NCBI GenBank assembly: GCA_015501595.1
Contig: JADNRX010000088.1
Span: forward strand, 62,001 to 126,000
Length of the DNA: 64,000 nucleotides
Direction: 5' to 3'
Origin: Hymenopellis radicata
Taxonomy: Eukaryota; Basidiomycota; Agaricomycetes; Agaricales; Physalacriaceae
Of the stretch, positions 34,116 through 46,584 are shown piece after piece. Each line of letters begins with the position of its first letter. The first letter of the stretch is position 1. A program made the translations under genes and the position numbers. Under the pieces are notes generated by a model. That model did not search any database, had not been told where the DNA came from, and saw nothing but the letters and a program-made list of their open reading frames with translations.

Positions 34116-34790
34116 TGAAGAAACGAGGGGGACAGAAAGCTCAGCGCTCAAGCCAAGTCGTCTTTGGCAGTTGAGCCCATTGTATAGGTGTTGATGCGTA
34201 ACGAATGCGGGCCGCAGGGAATGGCAGAAGATGGCGCCCACATGAATCCATGTGCAAACACAGGATTGAACTCGAAAGTCTGGCAAGTAAAATCAAGCGC
34301 TGATAGTTGTCCATGTTCCTAGTATTCGGGTTTCCTAAACCAAGAAGGTCGATATGTTGCGCTTACAACGTCCGGTCATCAAAACATTTGCGTGTGGCGC
34401 AGGACATGTTAGAGTGTATGGAGGGCCTAAATCCGAGCGATACAAGCGAGATCCTGCATTAACGAGATTCTATACCATGTATGATAGGCTTTGATAGCGC
34501 TAAGAACAGGTCCTATAGGGCTTATACGATGATCCCAGTTTATATTTATCTTGTTTCGTCCTAGGGCATTTGGAGCAAACGAATCAGCATGATTCTGGAC
34601 CACAAGATACTCCTGTTCGCGCAGTCCTATTCACTGATAAACGACATGGAAAATGATACTTCCGGATAAATGACCACAAGGTAACTGCTGAGGAGTAGAG
34701 ATCGCCGAGTAGAGTCACCGTTTCTCTCGAGGACTGTTAGTTCCCATGAATTAGATGAGCCACAAAGCTTACTTTGTCTACACCAGCCGC
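34116..34790. other. Intergenic
   Basis: Nothing recognised between the MITE and the hydrolase pseudogene. Confidence 0.4.
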
Positions 34791-35530
34791 ACTGTTCATT
34801 ATACGTTCACCATTATGGGAGACCCCATCGACGTATGGGTACTCGGTATACCACCATCCATATTCTCTAGCATAGCGACAAAGTTCTTCCCGCGTTCAAA
34901 ATGCGTACTTCCTTGGGTAACAGCTTGGCACCGCGTATCTCCCGGACCATGGTCCTCCACTCCCCAAGCGTAATGCACCTTCCGACCCCGATAGCACTCG
35001 ACAATACCATCGCGTCCCGAAGAATTTGCATCCTTCGGTCGCGTTTGAGGGAAACTTGTTGGGAAGACCATATCTGTAATCGTCTACTCCCGAACAGGTG
35101 CTGCTGGGAGCCGAACGGTCAGAGGTTGGTCAGAGGTGAGCCAGAGGAGCGAGCCTGAATTCCCAACCCAGAAGTGCAAGCGATCGTCATCGGTCGTCGT
35201 CGTACGGAGAGCGACATAGCGCTACGCCATTAAACCAGCTGAATGTCCAGCGATTACGACGATATTGAGGTTCGGGTGGTCCATAGAGTGGGCTACGAGT
35301 GAGCCGAGAACTTTGAAGCTCCTGAATTTCGACACCGAATCGGGACCAACGTTGTTGTGTCCACTGATCCAAGACATGTTACCCCCAAAAGGACTTGGTT
35401 ATCTTCAGCCGCGCTGAGGTCCGCCTCCAGCAAGGCGCCATGAGAGATATTTCCTCGCGGAGAATAGGAGAATTCGGGGAATGGGTGTTGAAGGTGTTCC
35501 AATTTCTGCCTACAATTATTGGAGTAGTCG
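34790..35530 (-). pseudogene. Broken copy of the secreted alpha/beta-hydrolase
   Basis: On the minus strand the segments WNTFN, REEISLMAPCW, YRGRKVHYAWG, DTRCQAVTQGSTHFERG and AMLENMDGG match the complete gene at 31490-32749 in order. The 5' exons with the signal peptide are absent, the GHSAG elbow is no longer in a continuous frame, and several frame changes break it. It looks like an older duplicate than the segmental-duplication pair. Confidence 0.8.
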
Positions 35531-36339
35531 TGATGCGAGGTATGTATATGTGCCACATCGGGACAGCGAGCAGGAGAAAACCAAAATATACCGATGGGCT
35601 CGACATCCGCTCGTTCGAACGAGCAATGTCGTGCGATGCAGGTGGTGGTTTGGCTTTGAGGACATGGTCTGGCCGGCGGCATAAGCCGGCTCGGCAGTCA
35701 CTCCTCTACTTCATGCAACATGCGTCGAGACTCTTGAAGGCAATAACGGACTGCGAAGGCCCCCAGACTCTCGGACAACCATCTTTGCATACATATCCCT
35801 ATGTATACTATTCCCTTCCTCTCTGGGTGGACCTGACTGCGTGTCCGTGCGCTGTGAATGATATTCTGTACTGCTAAGACCGCCCAGCACCACCTGGTCT
35901 AACTCCGGATTATCGGCAGCGCAAATCATGTTCGATGCTCCCTATACAGCTGCTCATCGCGTACTATAAAGGGAATAATCATCAAGTCTCGGTTAATATC
36001 CGTGTCGTCAATCTTGGCAGACTGCGCGATTCCAGGCGTAGATCGTTCCTACGCCATCTCATTCAACCCCTACCACGCTGCATAGCATTTGCAGGGCCTG
36101 TGCTGGAAGAGCGCACCGATTTCCTAATAAAGCTATCTGCTATCCGTGAAACCGGCAACGCGGATATGGCATATACTCAATATGGCATGCTCATCCTGCC
36201 GGAGGTGAGATTCGTGACGGTGACGCGTACGCGTCGTGAAACAGACGTATCCTGCCAGCCGCGGACTGAAGTGCCAAGGCGTATATAATACATCGATGAG
36301 GTGAGTGTTTACAACATTCCTCGAGTCACTCATCCAACG
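35531..36339. other. Intergenic; upstream of the RTA1 gene
   Basis: No gene recognised. It contains a perfect 16-bp palindrome GCTCGTTCGAACGAGC near 35610-35626. TATATAAT at 36282-36289, 51-58 bases before the ATG at 36340, is a core-promoter candidate. Confidence 0.4.
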
Positions 36340-37635
36340 ATGGCCTCAACAGGCGCGACTTGTAAGTTGTTGTTCATTCACGAAGCTTCCTATGCATACT
36401 CAGTATCGATTATCTAGTCACTCCTCTTGTCCTATCCGGCAGTATGGACCCCGCAGACTCCATTTACAACTACGTGCCCTCACGGACAGTGGCGATTATT
36501 TTCGTTGTACTGTTCGCAGTTTCAACCAGTCCGTGATTCTCTTCCTTTCAGTTCAACGTTTTCGAAATTTGTTGTTGTAGCTGCACACGTTGGTCAAGCA
36601 ATCTTCCACCGGCTGTGGTGGGCGTTTCCCACCATCTGCTTAGCCGGTGTGATGGAAATCCTTGGTTGGAGTGGTCGATTGTGGTCGAGCTACTCTCCGA
36701 GCCTCAATACTCCGTTCCAGATACAGTCAGTCTTATACTCCGTGGTATTACAAGTGGGTTCTGATTCTCAGATAGAATCGTCTGTACCATCATGGCGCCG
36801 ACTCCTCTCGTTGCAGCGAGTTTTCTCATCTTGGGACGCATCATTCATAGGCTGGGTCCTGCGTTCAGCAGACTAAGTCCCAGGAACTACTCTATCATCT
36901 TTGTTAGCTGCGTAAGTACAGCTCGGCGCATGTCACGATAATTGACGCTCATTGTTTTTGTTCAGGATCTCATTTCGCTTATCGTTCAAGGCATCGGAGG
37001 GGGCATAGCCTCTGCTGCCGACAACGAAGCTGACGCAAACAAGGGTGGCAATGTTATGCTCGGGGGTATTGTCTTTCAGCTTGGTATGTTATGTTCCCCC
37101 TGCTTGTTACCCGCTTCCTGATCAATTGCCTAGTCGTCATCACGTTTTACGCGCTCTTTGCCGCTGAATTTATCTGGCGCTACTACACCGACAGGCCGGT
37201 ATCTTCTTTCTCGAAGACCAGCGAATACTCCATCGACAAGCCTGCCCACTTCCGTGGCGTTCTGAGCAGGAAGTTGTCTCTCATGCTTATCGCTCTGGTG
37301 TTCGAAGCTGTATTCTTGTACATTCGGTGAGTCGACTGCGGGTTCCCAGCTCTACAGTGCTCAAGCGAGATGGCATTAGTGCTATATATCGTACAATCGA
37401 ATTGTCGGATGGTTGGAATGGGAAAATTATTTCGACTCAAGTCTACTTTAGTACGTTTGACTGCTTTTCCTGATGTCACAAGATGCTAACTTGTCTTTTA
37501 GACGTGTTCGACGGTGCCATGATTGTTTTGGCTATCTACACTCTGAATTTATTTTATCCCGGTTTCTTATTGGCCGAGCCCAAACCTGTACAAGACGATC
37601 AGCGTACCATCGATGTAGAGATGTCTCAGGCTTGA
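36340..37635 (+). CDS. RTA1-like seven-transmembrane protein
   Basis: Eight exons, all frames closing cleanly: 36340-36361, 36418-36528, 36581-36725, 36776-36911, 36966-37083, 37134-37326, 37380-37450, 37502-37635. The product is about 310 residues. RTA1 family hallmarks are present: a YNYVPSR start before the first helix, a conserved Glu in AGVMEILGWSGR, MAPTPLVAASFLILGRI, FVSCDLISLIVQGIGGGIAS and a hydrophobic C-terminal helix (GAMIVLAIYTLNLFYPGFLL). The family comprises fungal plasma-membrane proteins tied to lipid translocation and resistance to membrane-active compounds. The exact substrate cannot be read from sequence. No breaks. TATATAAT lies just upstream. Confidence 0.9.
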
Positions 37636-37865
37636 GACTGAGGACGTTCCGACTTGATGATGCTGATTTCTTTATCATGCCCCTCGGACAGTGTTCACAT
37701 TAGAAATATCCAAACACGCAAAAGTAGTTCATGTCACCTGTTGTTTCCTATCCCGCACACTTTTGTAATACAATCTGTATGTGTTCAAAAGAGCAAACAA
37801 GTTACATAGTCCTACATGCAAAAGAAGTACAAATGAGGAGTGTGATTCACTCCTGGATAATTGGT

Positions 37866-39110
37866 TTACGCAAAGGCGGGAACCGACCAGTCGACCCACT
37901 GCGATGCCACAAAACCGAGGTTGTTAGAGCCATCCGTCTTCACGATGCTCGTGTTCGTAGACTGGCCCTTCAAGAACTTGTTAACAAACGCGTCCAAATC
38001 CGGCTGTTCACTCGCAGGGAACTGGCAGTGGTTGTGGTTGCCGACCTGGGAGACGCCCATCGAATCGGCAATGCCGAGCGCCTGCCAGACTTTGTTGGCG
38101 GTACTCTGCGCACCCCAGACGGACTCGGGGCCGAGCCAGTCGATGCCCGTGTTGTCGATGATCAACAATGCGCGGGGCGCGACGAGGGCGGAGAGCATGT
38201 GGTGGTCGAAGGGGAGCATGGACACCTGGTTCACGTATTGGTTAAAGAGCGTCGAGAACCAGACGTTCTCCTGGACGATCTCCGAGGCGGTTTGGGTGGT
38301 GGTACCGTTCGCCATCATCGCGTCGGAAATTCGCCAGGACCCGGCCCCGCCCGAACCAGACTCTTGAGGGATAGTGAGCGCAATACGCGTGTCGAAGGCT
38401 CCGGCGACAAGAGCGCCCTTGCCGTTACGCGAGCAGCCGCTGACAGCGATCTTCGTGAGATCAATGTTCGCGGCGGGCGTGGCCTCCAGAGCGTCGATGA
38501 TACGACTGACGCCCCATGCCCAAGCGGTCATCGCACCAGCGGAGTGGTTGCTTCCATAGAGCGTGAAGAACTTTCCTTGGCCGCGGCTACTCCCGCTGTT
38601 TTGGGCAGCAATGTCATCGTTGTTGAAGTTGATGACAGCGACGCCCGCCGGTGTAGGGATACTCAGCCCACCAAAAGCGATGATGGCGGGGAACGGGGCG
38701 GTACCTGAAGACGGACGCGCAATGGAGACAGAGAAGGAGATGGATTTGCCCGCCTCCGACACATTGATGGTCAGCGAGTTACCAGAGAGCGACGAATTTA
38801 CGGAACTGGGCTTGGGTGGGAGTGTTCCAAGCTCGTAGCGTTGGAACAGCTGACTGATCTCTTCGCGACGGCATTCCCAGTCATCTTTGCTAGCCATGCG
38901 CGTTCCGTTGATGAAGGTAAAAGGATCTGGTAGCTTGGCATCCGATTTGAGGGTTATGTTGGCTGGTAGCGTCGGACAGGCGGCTATAGTAGAATAGACT
39001 CAGTCAGAACATGTATAGTATGGAAGGGTTGAAACCGCACATTGCCCATAAACCGGCCATAGGGCGAAGGCAGAGATAAGTAAAGCGACGAAAGGAACCT
39101 TGACGGCCAT
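37866..39110 (-). CDS. Glucuronoyl methylesterase, CE15
   Basis: CE15 esterases are secreted enzymes that split ester links between lignin alcohols and 4-O-methyl-glucuronic acid on xylan. Two exons: 39110-39041 (signal peptide MAVKVPFVALLISAFAL) and 38993-37866, joined by a 47-base GTGCGG...TAG intron. The mature start CPTLPANITLKSDAKLPDPF is typical. The nucleophile motif GCSRNGKGA, an Ile-Pro-Gln-Glu-Ser segment (candidate catalytic Glu) and the His in NHNHCQF complete the triad. Length, about 397 residues, fits a single-domain enzyme; no CBM1 is present. The exons are fully intact. Its neighbour on the other strand is the RTA1-like gene, tail to tail. Confidence 0.92.
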
Positions 39111-39640
39111 GACGTTTGGGGAGACACGAATAGTCGTCACTACTTCCAGTGAGATACTTTTCGCGCTTTAATACGCGACGCTGATAGAGTTCGGAGGTTC
39201 AAACATGAATAGACACGGGTGCGTGATGTCGCGGTTGTATAGGCAGCCCTTCTTGTAATTACGAGGATTCAGCGAGATTGCCGGAAGGCGCGCATAGAAG
39301 ACGGGACCACGAAGCGGTCGGTACAAGTGACTGGGACCCGTGGTACACCGACGACATCAATAGTGACAGCACGCAGCAGAAATTCGACCGGTTGGCACGA
39401 AAATAGGGTTGACGCGGGAAATCCTTCGGAAGTAGTGTGTCAATTTAGGAAGAAGCACATACTGGAATTAACCCCACAGACACACACAGCTGTAGAGGCT
39501 ATATGGTTGACAGGCTATTAAGCCCTTGATGGCCGAGGAGTCTCGCACAATGGTTGAGCTTCCGGCCATCATTCGCTGTGATGGTTAGGTAGTAGTATTA
39601 GTTGCAGCACCGTGCTGAAAAGCTTTCATTAGGAAGCGAA
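39111..39640. other. Upstream region of the CE15 gene
   Basis: No gene recognised. It likely includes the CE15 promoter. Confidence 0.35.
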
Positions 39641-39644
39641 GTGA

Positions 39645-41235
39645 CTATATTTCCGTGCCAAGGTAGGAAGGAACAGATTCGAGGAGGTCCGGCAGATACA
39701 ATATCTCCCCGTCACTTCCAGTGGAGCCGAAGTAACTGCTATAGGTATGAGGAAGACAAAAGCGCAAGAATCCTTCGAACTTCTCAGCGACATCGCGAAT
39801 CACAGCAAGTTCAAACACCAGAGCCACCCCATCGGGATGAGCGTTCACCAGGACCGAATCCAAGTCCCGCCAACGTTCACGTTCAATATCGAGGTCTTCT
39901 GGAGAAAATTCGAAGCAAAGGTCATCAGTGAGACGAAGACAGAGTTTCTTCCCCCGAGTACGGCAGTGTCGAGTATAGCCATATAAATTTCGGCGGATTG
40001 GTTGACGTTGTGAAGACTGAAGCTGAACTCAAGTCGAACAGTGGCGACGCCTTTGACGTTAAGCTTGATCCTGCTTTTGTTCCTCGGCATACGCCCTAAT
40101 AGCCGTTGAGTAACTTTTCGCCGATTCAAAGGATGACACCGTACACCAAGAGTCCCGTCTTCCAAGATCCAACCACAAGACCTGTATCGACGGATGACGT
40201 TGACAAATGTTGTTTATGCGGCGGACAAAATGACACGAATCATTGAGTTCGACATTCCACAATCGCAGGTATACAGTGCGCAGGTTCTTCATGATAGCGT
40301 ATTCGCTGGCAAGAAAATCGACCAAGATGAAGTCCGAAGGGCTGGCGAAGTCTATCTGCAAGCTTTGGATCGAGAGAGGGAGTCTTTGTATTGCGTGTCC
40401 ATACGAAAGCGTCTCGAAGGAGACAATATCCGGATCTATTTCGTCTTTAAACAAGGAGCTGTAGCGACGGGAAGCGTTGGCTAGAGTTGTGAAGTCGGTT
40501 ATCTCGCTAGACGAAATGACGATGACTTGGAGGTTGGGCATGCTATGAAATAGCAAGCGGAATGCGCCAAAGCTACAGCGGACTTTATAAAGATTGGCTC
40601 GGCGCACAGCACACGAAGACAGCTCTTTCATGAACACTGAGAGGTCCACAATTAGGTCGAAGTTGAGCTTGGACAAACAGAGTATTTCTAAACGAGAGAT
40701 ATAGGAGAAGATGAAAGGAAGATATGGCGAGCGGGATAGAAGCCATCCAGGACAAGCTGGCTCGTCGAGACTAGGATCATCGTCTGATAGGGCGAGGCGC
40801 CGAGTGGAGTATCCTATTTGAGGGTAATCGTGCAGTAAACGGGAGAAGTCGTCGATGGTCCTAGAACCACGGTTCTTGGGTAAGGATAGAGATAGATTGA
40901 TAGAGCCAAAGATTCGAGCGTGGAAGAGCGGAAGGCAGCATCGGGCCAGACCATGCGCATGGCTCTGAGCGAGTCGATATCTAGGAATTCCAGAATCATG
41001 CATTGCAACTCGAGAGGTAGCTGGGGCAGGTGTCGCGCCTAACGCTGAATTAAATTTGACTTTGAAAATGAAGCGAAATGTCGGTATTCACTTTCTGTTT
41101 GGCTTGCTTAGACGCGTCTTGAGCTTGAAGATAGAGCGAGGCGTAGATAGTAAAATTCTACGGCAGCTTGTGAACAACATACGGGAATGAAACGGAGCGA
41201 CATACCTGAGGTATTGTCTAAAACGGGCGGTCATG
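39645..41235 (-). pseudogene. F-box/LRR-like protein gene with several frame breaks
   Basis: A short first exon (MTARFRQYLR at 41235), then an F-box-like motif (LPLELQCMILEFLDIDSLRAM), then FHARIFGSINLSLSL, ILCLSKLNFDLIVDL, MPNLQVIVISSSEI and LRTVYLRLWNVEL, a pattern of leucine-rich strands typical of Agaricomycete F-box proteins, which would act as SCF ubiquitin-ligase adaptors. The tail (VKGVATVRLEFSF, DDLCFEFSPEDLDIERERW, AEKFEGFLRFCLP) continues to about 39645. Single-base frame changes are needed near 40930, 40085 and 39950. Either a pseudogene or affected by sequence errors. Confidence 0.6.
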
Positions 41236-42090
41236 GTGGTTCGTTGCCATGTGTACCTTCGATCACGTGGGTAGAACAGGTAGAACGCGAAATGAAACAC
41301 TGTGACTTTCACACTTAGACTAAGACTACTCTCACTCGCGAAGTCAGCACGTCTCGTTCGTTCAAGGGCGAGCAACAAAGGAGGATGCGAAGCCGCTTAA
41401 GCGCGCGCCGTCGATCTTGGAACCCCAAGCTGTAAGGATGAGGGAGTATTGCTGGTGGAGGCAACGCCAGTCAAGCCAAAGCCGCATACTGTCCTGAATA
41501 GACATGATACACTTCCGGCCCCCTCGTTCATGTCACGGGGCGACGAAGAGGAAATATGGGACACCTGGTAGCGAATCACCAGACTTCCTTCTGCTTACTA
41601 GGGCGTCTCCCGGTGAGGAAGATCCTCCAACGCCAACGAAGACTTGGCGGCGAGTACGATGATCTCTGTGTTTGCCAATCTGTCGTATCAGACTCGTATG
41701 ACTCTATCGCATTCCTGATCTTGCCTTCGAGCTTTAAAGCTTCAAAGGGAAGGCCAAGCTGTAATCGCATGGTCGTTGACGTACGCCTATCCACGAGATG
41801 TCTCCGTGGGCTATTACCCGCCTCATTTGGAAGGACTCACATTGCCTGACCGCGCGTTCAAAATATCTGATCCCCTCGTGCACTGACCACAAGGCTGGCC
41901 GGTCCGGTGCATTCGCGCAAAGTAAGTACCGAAACTACACCTTTTCTATCAATATTCGAATGATGGCGTTCTCAGTCTTCAAGTGTGACTGGAAATTCCC
42001 CCGACGACTGTTTCCAACGGATAATCTTGGTCTGCAGTTAATCTGCCCTTATAACGAACAGAATCTCACTTGCTCAGACCCAGGTTCAGA
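41236..42090. other. Intergenic, possible coding remnants
   Basis: Minus-strand frames near 41790-41580 (LGLPFEALKLEGKIRNAIES) and 41500-41400 look mildly coding but do not join into a gene I recognise. Confidence 0.3.
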
Positions 42091-43365
42091 ATGAAGAACG
42101 TCCTTGCGGTGCTATTCTTCTCGCTTTTGGCTCCTTTGACCAACGTCTTCGCGATCACCTATCGCGGTGCCGACATATCGTCCCTGGCTATTCTGGAGGC
42201 GAGCGGTCAAACTTACTCGGACGGCTCCACGTAGCATTGGCTCGCCGTGCCAAGGCTGCTGGCATGTCCATCATGGTCGATCTTCACTACAGTGATACAT
42301 GTAGGTTCCGAATATCCCTTGCGTGCGTCTCCACTGAAATAAATGTAACTCAAAGGGGCTGACCCCGGAAAACAAGGCATACCATCGGGATGGAGCACAT
42401 CTCTGTCTAGCTTGAACACGCAGATATACACGTATGTGTCCGACACGCATTCATGATGCTTGAATCATCTGATCGCCTCTACGGCAGTTACACTCTGAAC
42501 GTTGTTCAGACCTTCGTTAACGCCGGCATCACGCCTAACTTTATTCAAGTGTGTGCTCCTGCTGGTCGCCGTCCTTCTCACCCTCAAAATTCTACTCCTA
42601 TAGGTCGGAAACGAGGTTAACGATGGAATGCTCTGGCCAACAGGCCGAATTTCTGTAAACGGCTATTCGCCGCTTTCTCAACTATTGCACTCGGCCGTCA
42701 GTGCTGTGCGGACAGTGTCGCCGTCGACCAAGACGGTCATCCATATCGCCAACGGATGGAACAAAAGCGCGGTGCAATCCTTCTTCCAGCAAATCTTCAT
42801 TGCTGGGCAACTGGCCACTGGTGATGTCGATGTCATGGGTTTCTCCATGTACCCATTCTACGACGCGGGCGCGACGCTTGTCGCCCTCAAGTCCAGTCTG
42901 ACGAACATAGTTTCTCTTTATGGAAAGGTGTGGCTTACCTTCCTCTCTATTGCCATCCGATCGTGGCACTTATCTCTCTTAGGACGTGATGCTTGTCGAA
43001 ACTGACTGGCCGGTTTCGTGCTCTGGGACAACACTCACCGAACCTAGCATTGCCGTCTCCGCTGCCGGACAAGTAACTTGGGTGAGTCCTGCGTGACACG
43101 TATTCCTCTCGAGGCTGAAACACAGACTACACTCATAGATGAACAACCTTGTTTCCATCTTGAACGGGTTGACTGGCGGTCACGGTACCGGCTTTGTCTA
43201 CTGGGAACCAGGATGGATCGGAAATGCCGGTATGTCTCTCGAATCATTGTGGCAGCACGTTTTGAGATCTTATCTCTTCCAGGCTTGGGTTCGAGTTGCG
43301 CCGATAACCTTTTGGTCGACGGCTCTGGCAAGACCCGTACTTCTATGTCTATGTTCTCTAGCTAG
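42091..43365 (+). pseudogene. GH53 endo-beta-1,4-galactanase, copy 1, internal deletion
   Basis: GH53 enzymes cleave beta-1,4-galactan side chains of pectin. A signal peptide (MKNVLAVLFFSLLAPLTNVFA) and the start ITYRGADISSLAIL are intact. A comparison with copy 2 shows about 31 residues missing after YSDG (the segment with LETIL...ARIRIWT), and an in-frame TAG sits at the junction. Downstream, MVDLHYSDT, the acid/base Glu in QVGNEVNDGMLWP, MGFSMYPFYD, the nucleophile region VETDWP and TGFVYWEPGWIGNAG are all present across several introns. Without the missing strand of the barrel the protein should not be active. Confidence 0.85.
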
Positions 43366-43756
43366 TTCTCGGGCACTGTATCAGTTTGCATAATGTGGCG
43401 AGGAAACAGAGAGCATCACTTCGACTTCCAAGAGCATCTGGTCGTCTCCCGACGCTTTCTGACTTCATGCCCCGAATACATAGGTTCTCGTCTGAAGCGA
43501 AATGAAAATCCTTACGTTGTACTTTCCTTTAAAGTCTTCACTACCCCACGTTTTCATTGTCGACGCGAAATCGGGGTGGGAGAACTCTTTCAACATGTTG
43601 ACCTGCGGAGGAGACGCACCAACCCTTCACGACAAGATGTATATTGTTACAGTACGAAAGCAAGACAGCGCGAGGAAACGTTAGGATCGTAATAGAGAAA
43701 GCATGTAGCGATACGAGAGCTGGAGCAAAGTTTGGAAACATAGTACTAACCGACAC
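43366..43756. other. Intergenic between the GH53 pseudogene and the Q/P-rich gene
   Basis: Nothing recognised. Confidence 0.4.
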
Positions 43757-45069
43757 TTACTGTTGACCAGACGGATAATAAGGATTCTGGTAGTATTGCT
43801 GGCTGTTTGGGAACATTAGTAGAAGAGAAAGGGCAGAAACTAGGAATTCACTTCTGCTGTTGTTGTTGCTGCTGGGCGTTATGGAGCGTAGCCGCAGACG
43901 CTGCAGCGTTTGTGGGAGTATATGCCCCAGAGCCGTAGCCGTACCTTTGGTGGATATCAGTCTCTCGCGACTGTCGAAAAGGAAGAAGCAGACGTACATA
44001 TGCTGCTGAGGCTGACCAGGGTAGACAGTTCCTACGGACGCGGTAGATGGCTGTTGCTGCGCATACCTGTCCAACATATGAGGAGCTTCAAGGTCATCGC
44101 CTGTCAGAACACTTACAAGCCTGGAACTCCTTGATATCCTTGTTGTTGCCCGTAGGGACTTCCAGCTGGCCCAGGAGGGAGATGAGGTACACTCTGAGTA
44201 TACCCTGCAGCATACTGCGCAGGTCGTTGGGATGGATGCTGGGAATACGGGCTAGGGTATTGGCTTCCAGCAGATGCAGGGAGCGGGAGATGAGGTGAGC
44301 TGTAACCGCGGCCGGGGCCTGCTGGTGCGTGCAAATGCGCGGGAGACTGGTAAGTGTTGCTGGGGGTCGCGCGATACGTACCGCGAGACGGAGGGCTAGA
44401 AGAATCTTAGGGAGTGTATTCAAACATGATGGTAGACTTCTACGTACTTGCCAGGCATCGAGTACCGAGGCGCTTGGTACGTATCAGAGTCATCCGATGC
44501 CCTACGGAACACGATATCGGACTCTTGGGATTGCATGGACGAGCGAGGATAACCTGGATTCTGGTGATTAGCCGACACGTTATGTGTCTGGGACGCCTGA
44601 GGCAGCTGTGCTGGTAAATTTGGGTCAAACTCGTTTCCAGACAATTGCTAACGATTATGTTAGATCCGTCTCTGCTCATAAGACGTGCTTACCTTGTACT
44701 TGTCCTTCAGTCTTGTGTATGCAACTTCAACGTCGGCCAGAGCATTGGCAATTACTGTGTTGTGAGGCAGTATGGACCTACGTCCCTCGCCTATGAATAG
44801 AGGCAAATCTGCCAGAAATTTCTTGAGTTTGCCTTTGACCGTCATGTTGCTGATGATGAGCTCGAGGTTTCCCATTTGTCTAAATGAGGCGTGATTCCAG
44901 GATGGCACATCAAGAGGTTCATGGGAACCTACGTCGTCGTAGTGGACATGAAGTGACCCTTGGCAAGTAGCGTGAAGGCGCCACTTTGGTCCGTGTCTAC
45001 AGCAGTCTGTAAGGCATCGAGACTGCTGTATAACAAAAGAGCGAGGTCTTTGTTTGACAACTCAGTCAT
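43757..45069 (-). CDS. Unidentified protein, helical N terminus and Gln/Pro/Tyr-rich tail
   Basis: It starts at 45069 (MTELSNKDLALLLYSSLDAL), with an intron at about 44935-44882, and then GNLELIISNMTVKGKLKKFL and LADVEVAYTRLKDKYK, a predicted all-helical domain of about 110 residues. After another intron (near 44690) the chain becomes Ser/Gln/Pro-rich (NQNPGYPRSS, SDDSDTYQAPRYSMPGK, then repeated SPYSQHPSQRP and YPGQPQQHM, a poly-Gln run and QNPYYPSGQQ at the end). At least five introns are implied by frame changes at GT/AG sites. Low-complexity tails of this kind occur in RNA-binding, endocytic and transcription-related proteins; I do not recognise the helical domain. Confidence 0.55.
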
Positions 45070-45304
45070 CGATGGCCAGGAAGAATCAGCAGCTATGAGG
45101 GCAGATGGGGTGAAGTGGCTTCCAAACGCCCTGTTGGCGGACCATATTTATGGGAGGCTGCAGAAACAAACCAAACCGAATTGATAGATGTTTTGGGAGG
45201 TATGTAGAGTCATCATTTTGTGCGCATGGCCGCCGCTGATCAAAGTGATCGAAACTGGAGTTTGCCGGTCCTTCTTCCTTTCTGACCATCATCGCACTTC
45301 GACT

Positions 45305-46584
45305 ATGCCTCCATTGGATCCTCTCCGTGAGAGGGGTGAACTCCATTGCGAGATGTTCTGGGTACAACATTACAGCTATCTCTTACAGCATGGATACCTA
45401 CTCCGACCGCGTTATCAACCCGATTGGGTCCCTGCTCGTCTTAAGCCTGAGAACAAGAAACAGGCCAGATGGGCAATCATAATTGGTGGCTTCGAAGATG
45501 AATTGTCTTCATATGTAAGTGCACATATGTTTTAATTCTTCCCCCTCATCAGCCACAGGAAGCTAGTGTGCTCGACGCGACGCGCCATCGAGATGGTCGC
45601 AAGGTAGTTATCAAGCGAGCGAAGAAGTCCGACTACGCGATGTTGAGCCACCTTAACAACCCCGAGCTCTCCTCGGACCCTAAGAATCACGCGATTCCAT
45701 TGCTTGACTCGTTTCCCATCCCAAATGACGATCATGTATTCGTCGTCTTGCCCTTCATGCAAATCTTCAGTCGTCCACAGTTTCACTGTCGGAAAGAATT
45801 CGCGGAGGCTTGTCGACAAATCCTCGAAGTAAGATTCTCTTCCTGTCTGCCACGTAGCTTACTGGGATTCGTCAGGGACTGGCCTTCATGCACGAACAGA
45901 ATATTGCTCATGGGTGCGTGGCGCAGTTCTGAAAATTCTCCTTCTCATCTGCCCATCATAGAGATGCGTGTACCACGAATTTCTTGATGGACTGTACTCA
46001 AGTCTATCCCCAGGGCTATCATTGGGCCAAACCACATACCACTGATGGCCTGCAGACAATTGCGCCACACGTAATGCGTTGTCAAGTGGCGACACCCGTC
46101 CGGTATTATCTTACGGATTTTGAAGGCGCCTCAAGCTACCCGCAAGGAAAGCAACATGCGCTGACGAAAGGCGCATTCTGCCAGATCAAAACCTCTCCAG
46201 AATGGCATTCGCGCGGCGCGCCGTTCAATCCATTTCCACTTGATGTATACAACGTGGGGGCCACCTTTCTGGAACTTTGTGAGGTACTTTGTCGTCTCTA
46301 GCCCTTTTATTCATCGCTTACAATCAACCTAGTCAGACGACTCCGACAACTTGTTGAACCTAGAGGACTTTAAGCCGCTCTTTCTTTCCATGACTGCCAT
46401 GAATCCATCCGATCGGCCAACAATGGCGCAATCTTTGGACAACCTTGAGTCTTTCATAGCCTCCAAGGATGTCGAGTGGTTAAACGGTCTGCTTGTGAAA
46501 CAAGAGAGTCCGGAATTACCAGACAAACGCGTTGAAAGGGTTGGGCCCTGGGACAAGTTCTTGAAATTGATACCATTCTGTTAA
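45305..46584 (+). CDS. Protein-kinase-like protein, Agaricomycete type
   Basis: It opens with FWVQHYSYLLQHGYLLRPRYQPDWVP, a start shared by a large mushroom-specific kinase-like family. Introns are near 45515-45558, 45830-45876, 45915-45960 and 46283-46332. VVIKRAKK carries the candidate ATP-anchoring Lys. The catalytic loop reads H-G-D-ACTTNFLMD (Arg of HRD replaced by Gly; Asp and Asn kept), and the metal-binding loop reads TDFEGAS (Glu where DFG has Gly). NPFPLDVYNVGATFLELCE and the C-lobe MTAMNPSDRPTMAQSL follow. Activity is uncertain because of the two substitutions. No glycine-rich loop is evident, as in many of its relatives. Confidence 0.7.

Noticed and set aside
37731..38708. A 325-codon plus-strand frame as a gene
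   Set aside because: It is the antisense shadow of the intact CE15 gene on the minus strand; composition (Arg/Val/Asp runs) fits a shadow.
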